Made by a program: the position numbers and the translations under genes. DNA of 50,229 bases from Prasinococcaceae sp. CCMP 1430 (Eukaryota > Prasinodermophyta > Palmophyllophyceae > Prasinococcales > Prasinococcaceae): assembly GCA_013416795.1 (NCBI GenBank), contig RQSC01000019.1:225507-275735 (forward strand). Reading direction: 5' to 3'. Below, piece by piece: positions 42,553-50,229 of the stretch. The notes below the pieces were generated by a model, which worked only from the letters and a program-made list of their open reading frames with translations, made no database searches and was not told the origin of the DNA. Each line of letters begins with the position of its first letter. The first letter of the stretch is position 1.

Positions 42553-43436
42553 ATGCGCGTTCGGTTCGGGTTTGGGCCGCGTCGCGCCGCCGGCGACGCG
42601 GCGCGCGCGCGCGCGCCTAGGCGCACGCCGCGCGCGAACGGCGCCGGCACGGGGTCGGGCGGAGACATGGAAATGTCAACGCCGGGCGCGCCGAAGAACC
42701 AGATGAAGGTGCGCGCGCGCGCGCGCCCGAGCCCGGCGCACCGGTCGCCGCCAGCGCTGCGCCAGTGCGCCTGCGCTGACGGTGCCCCATCCATCCGCAG
42801 ATCTTCGTGCCGCCTCACCCGATGATCAAGCACTGGCTCTGCGTGGCGCGCAACAAGGACACCCCCGACCCGGCCTTCAGGCAGGCGCTGGCAGAGATCG
42901 GGCGGCTGCTGATGTACGAGTGCACGCGCGATTGGCTCGACACCGTCGACTTCAAGGTCGAGTCGCCCATGGGCGTCGCTGACGCCACCGTCGTCGACCC
43001 CACCAAGCCGATCTGCCTGGTTCCCATCCTGCGCGCGGGGCTCGTGCTGCTGGAGAGCTGCGGTACGAGCTTGCCCGCGTCGCGCACCTACCATCTGGGC
43101 TTCGTGCGCGACGAGGAGACGCTCGAGGCGACCATGTACCTCAACAAATTGCCCGAGCGCTTCGAGAAGGGCAGCAAGGTCCTCCTCACCGACCCCATGA
43201 TCGCCACGGGAGGCACGCTCGCCAAGGCCATCGACTTGTGCGTGGAGCGCGGCGCCGACCCGGACGACATCCGCGTGCTCGCGGTGGTTGCCGCGCCTCC
43301 CGCCCTGCAGATGCTCTCGGAGAAGTACACCGGCTTGCGCATCTACGCGGCGATGATCGACCCCGAGCTGAACGACGTCGGGTACATCGTGCCGGGCCTA
43401 GGCGATGCAGGCGACAGGTGCTACGGCACCGACTGA
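42553..43436 (+). CDS. UPP: Uracil phosphoribosyltransferase, plant type
   Basis: Makes UMP from uracil and PRPP (pyrimidine salvage). Exons 42553-42708 and 42801-43436, phase 0 intron GTGCGC...CCGCAG, 263 residues. IFVPPHPMIKHWLCVARNKD opens the conserved domain across the intron; VPILRAGLVLLE and the PRPP loop LLTDPMIATGGTLAKAID follow; the C-terminus YIVPGLGDAGDRCYGTD is the uracil-binding end. The N-terminus from the ATG at 42553 (MRVRFGFGPRRAAGDAARAR) is Arg-rich and acid-poor, like a plastid transit peptide, as in plant UPP. The ATG at 42667 would give a cytosolic form. AATAAA lies at 43447-43452, just after the stop. Convergent with LSG1. Confidence 0.93.
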
Positions 43437-43553
43437 CTAACACGTGAATAAATCCGACAAAGTCGCCTTCGGCGCGCGGACGCGCAAAGACGTCGCGGAA
43501 CAGCAGTATTATGAGTGGGTGTGCGGTGCGCGCGCGGAGGCACCTGAGCGCGC

Positions 43554-45450
43554 CTATCCAACCAGCGTAGGCCCGCGCTTCTTCCCGCCCCTGGCGCCCT
43601 TCTTTTTCTTTGCGAGCTCGTCCATGGCGCCCCTCACCGCGCGTAAGGACGATCCGTCCTCGAACGAGCGCTCGTTGCGCGCGGCGAGCGTCGCCGCCTT
43701 CTGGCGTGCCTTGTGCCTGGGGCCGTTTTGGTGGAACTTGTAGTCGGGGCGGCTCTTGGCTTGCTGGCGTGCGGCGGCTGCCTTGGCGTCGTTGTCCGGC
43801 AGCATCAGGTCAAAATCGTCGTCCTCCAGCAGCAGCTCGTCGAGTTCGTCCTCCACGCCGGCGCTCTCCTCGGCGTCCCTTCCGCCCTCGGCACCCGCGC
43901 CGCCGGGCGCGGCGGCTGCGGTGCCCGCAGGGTACGCGCCCCCGCCAGGGCCGCGGGCGCTCACCTCCACGCGCTCCGCCGTGCCGTTGTGTCCCGCCCA
44001 GCCCGCCCGGGCCTCGCTGTAGCCCGGCGCCGGATGGATGTACAGCAGCTTGCCGCTCATGAAGTCCTTGAGGATCATGCGGCCCGTGCGCGTCTCGTCA
44101 GGACGGCCCTGCCCGATGACGTAGCCCCTGCTGGCGGCGACGGCCTGCAGCACGTGCGTGGCGGTCGCGTGGCGCGGCAGCGCAACGTTGTAGCAACCCT
44201 CGAACGGCCTCTGCCCGAGCATCTTGAGGATCGTGCCGATGGGCGCGCGCACGTCCGTCAGGCGGTCGATGGGGATAACGCCAGCTGCGACCATGTCGGG
44301 CTTGCTGCTCGAGAAGGACGGGAAGACCAGGCCGGGGCAGTCACACAGGGTCATGCCCGGCGTCACGTTGAGCGTCTGAAAGTGCTTCGTCTTGCCGGGC
44401 GTGCTTGACACCATCGTGCGCTTGCTGCCCACCAGCGCGTTGATGGTCGAACTCTTGCCCACGTTGGGGAAGCCCACCATGCCGACTGTCGCGCGGCGCG
44501 GCGGCGCGCCTGGCGGGGGCGGCGGCGACGCGGCGGCGGCGGCGAGCGAGGCCTCCTCTGCGGCCTCCTCCAGCATGAAGAGCAGCTCGTCCACGCCAAG
44601 CACGCGCAGCGATTCGTCCTCCGCGCTCGCGTCGTTGCTCTCTCGCCACTGCTGCTCGCCCACGCCGTACGTGCTCTCCGCGACGGCGCCCCCTTCACCA
44701 GCGCCGCCCGCTCCGGACGCGGCACCCTCCCGCTCCTGCTCCTCTTCGATGGCCTGCAGCTCGGTGGCGGCCTTGGCCGACCAGAACACGAAGTCGATGC
44801 CCTGCGACTCGAAGTATTCGGCCCACGCGCGCCGCGCCTCCTTCGGCAGCAGGTCGCTCTTGTTGAGGAGCATTATGGGGCGCTTGTGCGGGCTGAGCTC
44901 GGCGACGTAGTTGTCCAGGTCGGGCGAAAAGTACAGCAGCGGATTGCGCGCGTCCACCACCTGCACCACCAGGTCCGAGCGCTCGCACACGCGCCAGAGC
45001 TGCCGCCACACCTCGAGGTTCTTCTCGAACGGCGTCAGCGTCACGGCGGCGACCTCCTCGACAGCGGCGAGCTTGCGTCGCCAGTCGAGGTGGCAGGCGC
45101 GCTCGCGCGCGTCGAGCTCCTCGACGGTGTCGGTCTTAGACCACGGCGGGCGGCGCGGCACCCTGAGCGCATCTCGGTGCGTGCCCTCCGCTGCCTCGCG
45201 CTCCTCCTTTGTGAACGCGTCCGCCGGCGAGAGCACCGAGCCCGCGGCGCCGTCGCCGCCGAGCGACACGACGAACGACTCGCCGCGCTCGGCGGTCCAG
45301 TCGCGGTTCGCGAGGTCGGCAATCTCCATGAGGCTGTCGAGGTCATTGCTCTCGAGCGTGGACGTCAGCACGGGCCGCTTGCGCTCCACGTCCACCGCGT
45401 GGCGCGCGGCGGCCGCGCGCTGCGCCGCGCCGCCCAGGCCTGCGCGCTTG
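43554..45450 (-). CDS. LSG1: LSG1 large-subunit GTPase, start lost at an assembly junction
   Basis: Cytosolic circularly permuted GTPase that releases the export adaptor NMD3 from 60S ribosomes. Motifs appear in permuted order: G4 LLNKSDLL, G5-like WSAKAATE, G1 GFPNVGKSSTINAL, G3 CDCPGLVFPS. The N-terminal KRAGLGGAAQRAAAARHAVD resembles the family start (usually MGKK..LGR). The C-terminus is basic (AKKKKGARGGKKRGPTLV). About 630 residues. The single N at 45451 falls within the first codons, and the sequence beyond it belongs to MED7 on the other strand, so the start codon and promoter are missing from this assembly. Confidence 0.92.
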
Positions 45451-45451
45451 N
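45451..45451. other. Single N at a LSG1/MED7 junction
   Basis: Coding sequence of LSG1 (minus) ends and coding sequence of MED7 (plus) begins immediately on either side of one N, leaving no room for either start codon or promoter. It should be treated as a gap of unknown length. Confidence 0.85.
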
Positions 45452-45452
45452 C

Positions 45453-45950
45453 AACTACGTTGAGCTGGTCCGTGCGCTGGCGGACGAACCAACGCAGGCT
45501 GCCGAGCGCGTCGAGGGCGTGGGCCACGTCGCGCGCAATCTGCACCACCTAATTAATGCACTGCGGCCCGTGCAGGCTAAGGTGAGGCTGTGCGCACGCA
45601 AATGCGGGGAGCTGGTGCGAAGGAGGCGGGGGGGAGGGCGGGGGGAGGGGGGAGGGGGTCTGGTGTTCTGCGTCACGCGCGCATATGCTTGCGCCCGACC
45701 TCTTTGAGAACTCTCGTGTTGACGCATTTGCATGCACATGTGCGCGCAGGCCACGCTGCTCTACATCCTGCGCAGCCAAATCGCCGACAAGAAAAAGGCT
45801 CTCGAAGACGTGCGTGCGCGCGCGGCTGAGATGGACGCCTTCCTGGCAGAGGAGGGCGAGCGTGGCAAGGAACTCGGCCCGGCTGAGGGCAGTCGGGGCG
45901 GCGAGGGCGCGGGGCCGGGCGGTGCACATCAGATGGATGAGGCGGGTTGA
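45453..45950 (+). CDS. MED7: Mediator subunit MED7, N-terminal part missing
   Basis: Exons 45453-45581 and 45750-45950, phase 0 intron GTGAGG...GCGCAG. Visible sequence NYVELVRALADEPTQAAERV, then NLHHLINALRPVQAKATLLY and LRSQIADKKKALEDVRARAA. This is the core of MED7 (the HHLIN.yRP.QA signature followed by the coiled coil that pairs with MED21 in the Mediator middle module). An acidic Gly-rich tail follows (GERGKELGPAEGSRGGEGAG). About 109 residues remain; the usual first 80-100 are lost at the N. Convergent with VPS16, only 67 bases between stops. Confidence 0.82.
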
Positions 45951-46017
45951 TGCGCAAGGTAATATTAAAGAGTGGACGCTGTCAACGTTGTCTGCGGGTG
46001 TGACACGAGCCTGAGCT

Positions 46018-47328
46018 TCAGCGAGCGTTCCCCAGCCTGTTGAGGAGGTTGTTCCCAAGCCTGTTCAGTAGTTCCCCTCCGCCGCCCTCCTTGGCGGCCG
46101 CGCGCGCCTCGGCGGCCGCGCGGGCGTCACCTAAGCGTTCGTACGCTTCTGCGCGCACCTCCGGATCTATCAGCCGGGCAATAAAGCGCTTGGTAACGCC
46201 GTCGGGCGCGCTGGCATCCACACACGCGTCCACGAAGGCACCCAGAGGGACATCGCCGGGTGGTGCGCCGCGCTTTTCCTTCGAGAGGCGGTCGAGGCCC
46301 TCCCAGTCGTTCGCAGTCACCAGCGCGGCCATGCGCAGCCACGTGAAGTGGCGCTCGCCCATACGAAAGTCGCGCTGCAGGCGCAGCGCCACCTTGAGGT
46401 TGCCAAGCGCGAGGCATGAGGCTACTGTGTCCGCGAGCGACGTCCCAACGAGACGCTCGCCGGTGGCGCCCTCGAGCTCGCGTTGCGCGCTCAGCAAGCT
46501 GGCAGCCTCGTCACACGCGCGCGCGTGACCAACGCGCTCCTTTGAGCGGCTGTACATCTCCGACGCAGCGCTAAGCGCGCGACAGGCAGCAGTGACGCCC
46601 GCGGAGCCACCCGCACCGCGACGCGCGGCCGCAGCACCGCGCCCGGCCACTACTTCGCTCGGCGGCGGCCCGCCATCACGCGCCTCCAGCGCGTCCAGGA
46701 ACGCGGCCTGCGCCGCCGCATGGGGTGCGCCCACCGTGAAGCAGAACGTCTTGAGCAGTTCGGGATCCGTCGCGCGGCAGTAGGCCACGAAGAGCTCAGA
46801 GGCTAGCGGGCGCCCAGCCACCACCCGCACAAGTTCCTTGAAGTCGCCCTGGCGCCACACGTGGAAGAGCACGAGGTAAACCAGGTCTGTGTCGCCGCTC
46901 TCTATTGCTTTGTCTAGCGCGCGCTCCTGCTCGCCCATCTGCGTGAGTAGTGGCACCTGCTCGCCCGCGCGCGGCTCGAGATCAAGCAGCGCGGCAGCCA
47001 GCCTTTGGCGGCCCGCGCGGAAGGCACCCTCGGCTACCGACGCGTAGGACGCGCCGGGCATCGCGCTGAGCTTGCTCAGCACTGCCTCTAGCACGGCCAG
47101 GTCAGGGGCGTCCGGGTTGCTCGCGACCTTGGCCATCGCCCAGTGCTGCACCACGCGGCGGCTTGCAGCCTGAAGCTCCAGGTACTCGGCGATCTTGATG
47201 GCGAGCAGGTGCTGGCCCTGCGCGGCGAGCGTATCGACCATCGCGTCTGCTCCGAGCGCCTCGAGCTGCGGTGCGGTGATCGGCCGCCCGACTCGGTAGT
47301 CGCGCAGCGCATTGAGCACGCGCAGCCC
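46018..47328 (-). CDS. VPS16: VPS16 C-terminal half, truncated
   Basis: Core subunit of HOPS/CORVET vesicle-tethering complexes. The visible part is the alpha-solenoid: LRVLNALRDYRVGRPITAPQ, LLAIKIAEYLEL, VVQHWAMAKVA, GASYASVAEGAFRAGRQRLA, EQVPLLTQMGEQERALDKAI, ESGDTDLVYLVLFHV and SELFVAYCRATDPELLKTF, all in the family order, about 436 residues. The N-terminal beta-propeller (about 400 residues) is absent. Family sequence stops abruptly at LRVLN (47325) with no splice acceptor there, and the adjacent DNA encodes an unrelated plus-strand protein. Either a broken gene or an assembly join. Confidence 0.88.
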   Translation of the reverse strand, partial: GLRVLNALRDYRVGRPITAPQLEALGADAMVDTLAAQGQHLLAIKIAEYLELQAASRRVVQHWAMAKVASNPDAPDLAVLEAVLSKLSAMPGASYASVAEGAFRAGRQRLAAALLDLEPRAGEQVPLLTQMGEQERALDKAIESGDTDLVYLVLFHVWRQGDFKELVRVVAGRPLASELFVAYCRATDPELLKTFCFTVGAPHAAAQAAFLDALEARDGGPPPSEVVAGRGAAAARRGAGGSAGVTAACRALSAASEMYSRSKERVGHARACDEAASLLSAQRELEGATGERLVGTSLADTVASCLALGNLKVALRLQRDFRMGERHFTWLRMAALVTANDWEGLDRLSKEKRGAPPGDVPLGAFVDACVDASAPDGVTKRFIARLIDPEVRAEAYERLGDARAAAEARAAAKEGGGGELLNRLGNNLLNRLGNAR

Positions 47329-47330
47329 CC

Positions 47331-47807
47331 GTCGCGGCGACGAACTGGCCGGCGGCCGCGCCCGCCGGGTCGCTGCCCTCGGCCGCGCAGGCCACGCACG
47401 ACGTGGCCTTTGGACTGGGAGCCGCCGACGAGGCCTCCGCATCGGCCGTCGAGGGCGCGTACTGCGCGGATGCGGCGCTGGCGCGGCGCGGGCCCGCCGC
47501 CAGCAACTGGCCGGGCGAGGCTCTCGACCACGACATCGATAGCCTGTTCTGCTCGCGCGACGTGTGCTTCGGCTTCTGCGCGGCCGAGACCGACAGGTGG
47601 CGGTGCGCCTTCCATGGACGCGCGCACGCGGAGGTGCCGTACTGCGCCAAGGTGTCTCATCACGATTGGCGGCTCGCGTCGTCGGTGCTGGTTGGCATGC
47701 TCGCGCACGCACCGGTCACGACCCCTGACGGCGACGCGGCGGCCTACGAAGCGCAGGCCTCGATGACCCGCGTCGAGTCACTGACCAGCTTGGCGGCGGC
47801 CTGCTGA
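47331..47807 (+). CDS. 3' fragment of an unidentified Cys/Trp-containing protein
   Basis: 158 codons with good coding composition ending at TGA 47805-47807: ATNWPAAAPAGSLPSAAQAT, ASNWPGEALDHDIDSLFC, VCFGFCAAETDRWRCAFHGR and HAEVPYCAKVSHHDWRLASS. The NWP motif appears twice about 60 residues apart. There is no start codon; the frame begins at the same point where VPS16 sequence ends. An acceptor-like GCAG just upstream (47321-47325) would fall inside VPS16 coding sequence, which favours an artificial junction. No family recognised. Confidence 0.5.
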   Translation, partial: VAATNWPAAAPAGSLPSAAQATHDVAFGLGAADEASASAVEGAYCADAALARRGPAASNWPGEALDHDIDSLFCSRDVCFGFCAAETDRWRCAFHGRAHAEVPYCAKVSHHDWRLASSVLVGMLAHAPVTTPDGDAAAYEAQASMTRVESLTSLAAAC

Positions 47808-48288
47808 GGAGCGCCTGACGCGCAGGGAACACGGTTTGCGTGGGATGACGCACCTGCACACAACGCGGCGAACTATGGCCGTACAGGCGTAATGCCCACA
47901 GTTGCGACGACGTAAAATTATCACGTCACTCTCCCTTGACTTCGAGTCCCCATGCGCGCACCTTCGGCACGCGCGCGCACGGCCTCGCGTGTGCCCGCTC
48001 CGCTCGCTCAGAGAGCGAGCAGACGGCGCGCCCTGCAGCGACTGCTCGCGCCAGAGTCTGAGCGGTCTAGTATGTAGTAGTGTTACAACAACGCCCGGCC
48101 CAAACTCCAGCCCCGGACTGTGGACATGCGCGCTGACGCCTGCACACGCTCCTTTCAGTCGTTTGTCGTTCCGTTTCCACGTTCATGGCTCTCGTGCACC
48201 CGCCCACCCGGCCGATGACCTATCGTACGCTGAGCCGCCAGACGACAACAAAAAAACCAGAAGTGCGCTCACCCGTGGCTCAGTTCGT
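47808..48288. other. Convergent intergenic region before asparagine synthetase
   Basis: Mixed sequence with lower-GC patches (GACGTAAAATTATCACGTCA near 47910 and GTCTAGTATGTAGTAGTGTT near 48065) and an A7 run at 48250. No gene or RNA supported. Confidence 0.45.
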
Positions 48289-49977
48289 CTAGACCGGGGT
48301 GGGCGCCTTGTCCTCGCTCGTGTCGCGCAGCTCGAAGCCGCCGAGGCCGAGGCCCTGCTGGAGCTGCGCGGTGTCCTTGAGGCCGAAGCGCGTGTACGCC
48401 TCGTTCTTCCACGGCGCGCCCGCCGCGCGGCAGCCGCCCTCCCAGACGTGGACGAAGCGGTCCATGCCGGCGTAGTGCTCCTCGAAGAGCGAGCGGTAGT
48501 AGTACTCCTCCTTCGACTGCGGCGTGTTGATCTTGAACCTGTCAGCGGCGGTGGCGAACTCCTCGTCGGAGACCGCTCCGTTGCAGAGCGCCTGGAGCTC
48601 CGCCACCCAGGTGGTGCCGACGCCCTCGCACTGCATGGCCTTGGTGCGCCACAGCACGGGCGCGGGGATTTCGCCGTCGAAGAGCTCGCGCAGCGCGGCC
48701 TTCTCGGGGCGCTCCTGGTTCGGGCCGGGGTCCCCCTTGATGACCTTGTACTCGGGAGAGATGGACATGGCCTCGGCGATGACGTCCGGGTCGAGGAAGG
48801 GCACGCGCGCCTCCAGGCCGTGCGCCATGGTCATGCGGTCCGCGCGCTGGCAGTTGACGTTGTGCAGGTGCCAGAAGATGCGGCGCAGCTCGGTGAAGAA
48901 GGCGCCCGAGTCGGGGGCGTCGCGGAAGTACAGGTAGCCGCCGAAGAGCTCGTCGGAGCCCTCGCCGGTGAGCACCATCTTGACCTTGGACGCCGCCAGG
49001 CGCGCGAGGAAGTAGTTGGGGATCGCCGAGCGGATGAGCTCCGGCTCGTACGTCTCCAGGTGGTAGATGATGTCGCTCAGCTTGGAGAACGCCTCCTCGG
49101 AGGTGAACTCGTGCACGTGGTGCTCGGTGCCCCAGTGGTCGGCCATCATCTGCGCGGCCGTGGCGTCGGGGGAGTCCTTCTGCCCCACCGTGAACGTCTT
49201 GAAGGGCAGGCCGCGCTTCTTGAGGATGGGCGCCAGGATCTCGCCCACCACCGCGCTGTCGAGGCCGCCCGAGAGCAGCAGGCCGAAGGGCACGTCCGAC
49301 ATGCACTGGTCCTCGACGGCCTTCTCGAGCGCCGCGCGGAGCTTGGAGTTGTCGTTGGTGGGGACGTAGTCGTCCGAGTCCCACTCGGGTGTGTAGTAGC
49401 GCACGATGCCCTCCTCGGGGGTCCAGTAGTGGCCCGGCGGGAACTCGATCACCTCGTGGCAGTGGTCGGAGAGCGCCTTGAGCTCGGAGGCGAACCACAC
49501 GGAGTCCCCCTCGCCCTTGCCCATGTAGAGCGGCTTGATGCCCGCGTGGTCGCGCGCGGCGACCATCGTGGTGGAGCCGTCCTCGTTCTCCTGGCACACG
49601 ACGAAGCCGAAGATGCCGTTGAGCTCGTTGCACATGGCGGTGCCCATCTTCTGGAAGAGCTGCAGCAGCACCTCCGAGTCGGAGCCGGTGTGCCCCGCGC
49701 CCAGGCCGTGCTTCGCCTGCAGCGCGCGGAAGTTGTAGATTTCGCCGTTGGCGCAGACGGCCGCCTTTCCGTCGTCGTAGAGGATGGGCTGCTTGCCGTG
49801 CTCGGGGTCCATGATGGCGAGGCGCTCGTGCGCGAGCGCCCACCGCTCGCGCGAGTGGTAGCCCGAGCCGTCGGGGCCGCGCGTGACCATGCGGGCGCTG
49901 TACTCGCGCATGCTGGCCTCGCGCGCCGCGAGGTCGGCGTACTCGCCGTTGGGCGCGTACATGCCCAGGATCGAGCA
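48289..49977 (-). CDS. ASNS: Asparagine synthetase (glutamine-hydrolysing)
   Basis: Converts aspartate, glutamine and ATP to asparagine. The class II glutaminase domain starts at the nucleophile Cys (CSILGMYAPNGEYADLAARE) with RGPDGSGYHS and ANGEIYNFRALQ. The synthetase domain has the PP-loop LLSGGLDSAVVGEI (about residue 235), VLTGEGSDELFGGYLYF and the helical C-terminus MTMAHGLEARVPFLDPDVIA. 562 residues from the Cys, full length for the plant/bacterial AsnB type. The codon before the Cys is GCG, not ATG, so the initiating Met (removed to free the Cys) must come from another exon or be lost. See the upstream coding segment. Confidence 0.95.
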   Translation of the reverse strand, partial: CSILGMYAPNGEYADLAAREASMREYSARMVTRGPDGSGYHSRERWALAHERLAIMDPEHGKQPILYDDGKAAVCANGEIYNFRALQAKHGLGAGHTGSDSEVLLQLFQKMGTAMCNELNGIFGFVVCQENEDGSTTMVAARDHAGIKPLYMGKGEGDSVWFASELKALSDHCHEVIEFPPGHYWTPEEGIVRYYTPEWDSDDYVPTNDNSKLRAALEKAVEDQCMSDVPFGLLLSGGLDSAVVGEILAPILKKRGLPFKTFTVGQKDSPDATAAQMMADHWGTEHHVHEFTSEEAFSKLSDIIYHLETYEPELIRSAIPNYFLARLAASKVKMVLTGEGSDELFGGYLYFRDAPDSGAFFTELRRIFWHLHNVNCQRADRMTMAHGLEARVPFLDPDVIAEAMSISPEYKVIKGDPGPNQERPEKAALRELFDGEIPAPVLWRTKAMQCEGVGTTWVAELQALCNGAVSDEEFATAADRFKINTPQSKEEYYYRSLFEEHYAGMDRFVHVWEGGCRAAGAPWKNEAYTRFGLKDTAQLQQGLGLGGFELRDTSEDKAPTPV

Positions 49978-50036
49978 CGCGCGCGCCGCGTCGCGCCGCG
50001 CGCGCGGCTCGCTCCGCACCGCGCCGCGCCGCGCAC

Positions 50037-50229
50037 CTTCAGCTCCTTCTGCAGCAGGCTGTAGTCGACGCCAGCGTCGGACTCGAGCACGAGCCCCTCG
50101 TCGGACCACACGTCCTTCTTCTTCTCCTTCTCGAGGTTCGGCTTCGCGGCGTCCGAGGGCGTCGCCTTGCCCGCCGTCGGGCCGAGGCCCGCGCCGAACG
50201 AGGCGAGGTCGCCCGCGGCGCGCGCGGCC
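50037..50229 (-). CDS. Coding segment upstream of asparagine synthetase, runs off the window
   Basis: Open frame with protein-like composition: LASFGAGLGPTAGKATPSDA, KPNLEKEKKKDVWSDEGL, VLESDAGVDYSLLQKELK, ending at AAG|GTGCGC, a donor like the others here. It may be an exon of the asparagine synthetase gene or the last exon but one of a neighbour. Joining it in frame requires either a 29-base intron or a non-AG acceptor, so the link is doubtful. Not recognised. Confidence 0.4.

Noticed and set aside
48265-48290. tRNA-like GTGGCTCAGTTCGTC
   Set aside because: Overlaps the asparagine synthetase stop region and lacks a B-box and stems.

Overview
The window is nuclear DNA of a small, GC-rich, gene-dense photosynthetic eukaryote. 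Spliceosomal introns (mostly GTGCG...AG, zero to two per gene, biased to the 5' end) and genes for a class XI-like myosin, LST8, Mediator subunit MED7, VPS16, the ribosome-export GTPase LSG1 and U1-70K show it is eukaryotic. An apparent nuclear petM exon, plant-type uracil phosphoribosyltransferase, HISN7-type histidinol-phosphatase, porphobilinogen deaminase and a plant-like myosin tail point to an alga, most likely green-lineage. I cannot name the species.

Layout: 1-3.7 kb holds a divergent small-gene pair, a Cys-rich protein, a putative tail-anchored protein, an orphan and an HNH protein. 3.9-8.8 kb is the myosin. After a promoter region and a 717-base N gap come an ARID/AT-hook/SANT-like regulator, porphobilinogen deaminase, a short bacterial (Sel1-repeat) fragment butted against the HISN7 gene, an orphan, isoleucyl-tRNA synthetase, a rhodanese, a kelch protein, a repeat protein ending in an Hsp70 substrate-binding-like domain, a double DUF1330-like protein, LST8, an orphan and a small membrane protein. 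From 34.6 kb: a YME1/FtsH protease, pyruvate kinase, petM, U1-70K, UPRT, LSG1, MED7, VPS16 (truncated), an unrelated fragment and asparagine synthetase.

The genes are mostly unrelated housekeeping functions rather than one pathway or cluster. Their layout is striking: from the myosin gene rightward nearly every neighbour switches strand, so promoters are shared by divergent pairs. Long A/T runs and AAACCCTA boxes sit mainly in 5'-flanking space.

The most remarkable observation is in pyruvate kinase. Two stretches of about 55-56 bases (near 37746-37801 and 37934-37988) are the base-by-base complement, without reversal, of the sequence the gene needs. Each creates an in-frame TAG, and each gives perfect pyruvate kinase sequence when complemented in place. 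No known mutation does this, so it is most likely a data artefact, but it is unambiguous. Other integrity problems are the Sel1 fragment, single-N junctions that cut LSG1/MED7 and probably the rhodanese, and a head-to-head junction that truncates VPS16.
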